This document shows positions 6,221-6,818 of a stretch of 6,818 nucleotides of DNA, one piece after another. Position 1 is the first letter of the stretch. Each line of letters begins with the position of its first letter. The notes beneath the pieces are model-generated. The model worked only from the letters and a program-made list of their open reading frames with translations, did not search any database and was not told the DNA's origin. Source of the DNA: Spirochaetaceae bacterium (GTDB lineage Bacteria; Spirochaetota; Spirochaetia; Treponematales; Breznakiellaceae). Position numbers and translations under genes: made by a program. The DNA lies in the NCBI GenBank assembly GCA_031280115.1, contig JAITHF010000187.1, positions 1 through 6,818 of the forward strand. The letters run 5' to 3'.

Positions 6221-6377
6221 GCCTAACCGAGCCGCAGGCGGAAGGGCGCGGCGCAGGAAGCGCTAGTGGGGGCTTGGGGGCAGCCGGAGGCTGTTCCCTT
6301 ACGCAGAGTTCGCAAAAGAAAGCGCGAAACATGAAGCGCCGGTAAAAAAGCCCTCCAACCTCTTCCCTAAACGCGCC
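6221..6377 (+). repeat. Dispersed repeat element, copy B
   Basis: It begins three bases after the 21-bp array with GCCTAACCGAGC, a diverged version of the copy A left end, and continues parallel to A to about 6377. The inner hairpin is kept with a changed loop (CAGCC-GGA-GGCTG, 6281-6293). The outer stem is kept with one A-to-G change that leaves a G-U pair (TTGGGGG with CCCTCCAA). The right-hand spacer and array seen after copies A and C are missing; B stops next to the stop codon of the LRR remnant. A and B thus flank the array as direct repeats about 335 bp apart. Confidence 0.8.
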
Positions 6378-6512
6378 CTAGTCGCGGTAGGTAAGCTGCG
6401 CCCCTGAGGGAAACGAATTGCCTACGAAGTGCGTCCGGCGGGACAGGGTAACGCTGGTAAGGCCGGTACACCCAGAAAACGCCTCATCCCCGATTGTTGT
6501 TACCGAAGAAGA
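6378..6512 (-). pseudogene. 3' remnant of a BspA/TpLRR-type leucine-rich-repeat protein gene
   Basis: The minus strand encodes one clear LRR_5-type unit, SVTTIGDEAFSGCTGLTSVT, followed by LSRRTHFVGNSFPSGAQLTYRD and a TAG stop (6380-6378). This is the usual carboxy end of cell-surface leucine-rich-repeat proteins of the BspA/TpLRR family, which are repetitive secreted or surface adhesin-like proteins. Only one and a half units remain. Upstream (above about 6512) the frame continues to a stop at 6584-6582 as Ser/Thr-rich sequence without LRR character and without an ATG, so the gene is 5'-truncated. An ATTCCCGCA just upstream in another frame may be the decayed IP of the previous unit. The plus-strand frame over the same bases is its antisense shadow. 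Confidence 0.65.
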
Positions 6513-6818
6513 AATGCGGGAATATGACGAGGACTGCCTTGTCCATGAGCCTGAACCGGTGGAAGAAGCGGTCGCCGACTGCTAGTTACCTATGGGCATG
6601 GGGCGGTACAAAGGCTGGGTATAAGCGCGATGGGAGACCGCCCTATACTCAAAGGGGCGGGCGGGCCGGCCACCTGTAGCTGTCAGTAAACGTGCAGCCC
6701 CTCTGTCAAGATGGATGTGTAATTTTCACTACGAGGTGCCCCATCTTTTGACTAAAAGGAAATCCAGGGATTTGGGGGCAGTTGCAATGGCGGATGGTCA
6801 AATTTTCCGATAGAATGA
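6513..6818. other. Non-genic right edge with inverted repeats, possible insertion-sequence border
   Basis: No convincing complete gene is seen. GTCAAGATGG (6705-6714) and CCATCTTTTGAC (6741-6752) form a 10-bp inverted repeat with a two-base bulge. GGGCGGT (6601-6607) and ACCGCCC (6637-6643) form a second, looser one. Short phrases such as GGTCAAATTTTCCGATAG near the end resemble non-coding ends of IS21-like elements as I remember them, but no transposase is present in the window. On the plus strand a short open frame ends at 6583-6585 (…MREYDEDCLVHEPEPVEEAVADC); its codon pattern looks coding-like and it could be the tail of another broken gene. Confidence 0.3.

Noticed and set aside
5560..6332. 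Minus-strand reading frames through copies A and B and the array (FFCEL…VREQP, VGSNRTF repeats, LDPTELL repeats)
   Set aside because: All frames stay open because of the 21-bp period and GC-rich repeats. There is no ribosome site, differing codons between copies are mostly non-synonymous, and one frame runs antisense to the transporter.
6391..6512. Plus-strand open frame (…VTLVRPVHPENASSPIVVTEEE)
   Set aside because: It is the exact antisense of the LRR repeat unit on the minus strand, a common kind of spurious ORF opposite BspA-type repeats.

Overview
The window carries three intact genes set among accessory repeat DNA, and decayed sequence at the right edge. Composition is GC-rich. A termite-gut-type treponeme or related spirochaete is a reasonable guess. 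The basis is the BspA/TpLRR leucine-rich-repeat tail on the minus strand near 6378-6512, which ends in a form (…FPSGAQLTYRD) that I associate from memory with those genomes. No rRNA or marker gene is present to confirm this.

Layout. Bases 1-84 are a 21-bp tandem array. Bases 85-231 are a reverse-oriented copy (C) of a dispersed repeat element. Bases 232-327 hold compact GC-rich hairpins. A sigma70-like promoter (328-356) then drives metH (363-3950), a full-length cobalamin-dependent methionine synthase. Its 3' end overlaps tail-to-tail by 14 bp with a minus-strand flavodoxin/2[4Fe-4S] ferredoxin fusion (3937-4719). A 219-bp divergent intergenic region separates that gene from a plus-strand BASS-family (bile acid:Na+ symporter-like) transporter (4939-5907). 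Repeat copy A (5882-6091) supplies the last codons and stop of the transporter. A six-unit 21-bp tandem array (6092-6217) follows, then repeat copy B (6221-6377). Copy B abuts the stop codon of a truncated LRR gene remnant on the minus strand (6378-6512). The last ~230 bp contain an inverted repeat and may be the edge of an insertion sequence.

Gene logic. MetH makes methionine from homocysteine and methyl-tetrahydrofolate and has the C-terminal AdoMet-dependent reactivation domain, which in known systems needs a flavodoxin-type electron donor. The convergent flavodoxin/ferredoxin fusion is a candidate partner, but only from proximity. Three putative promoters share the octamer GGTATACT. For metH and the transporter this box lies only 6-8 nt before the ATG, so both may be translated from leaderless mRNAs.

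The most unusual content is the repeat system: three related copies of a hairpin-rich element. Two of them lead, through a related spacer, into arrays of 21-bp units. The two arrays have almost unrelated unit sequences but the same period and a similar internal plan (TTCG followed by a dyad). I do not recognise this family.
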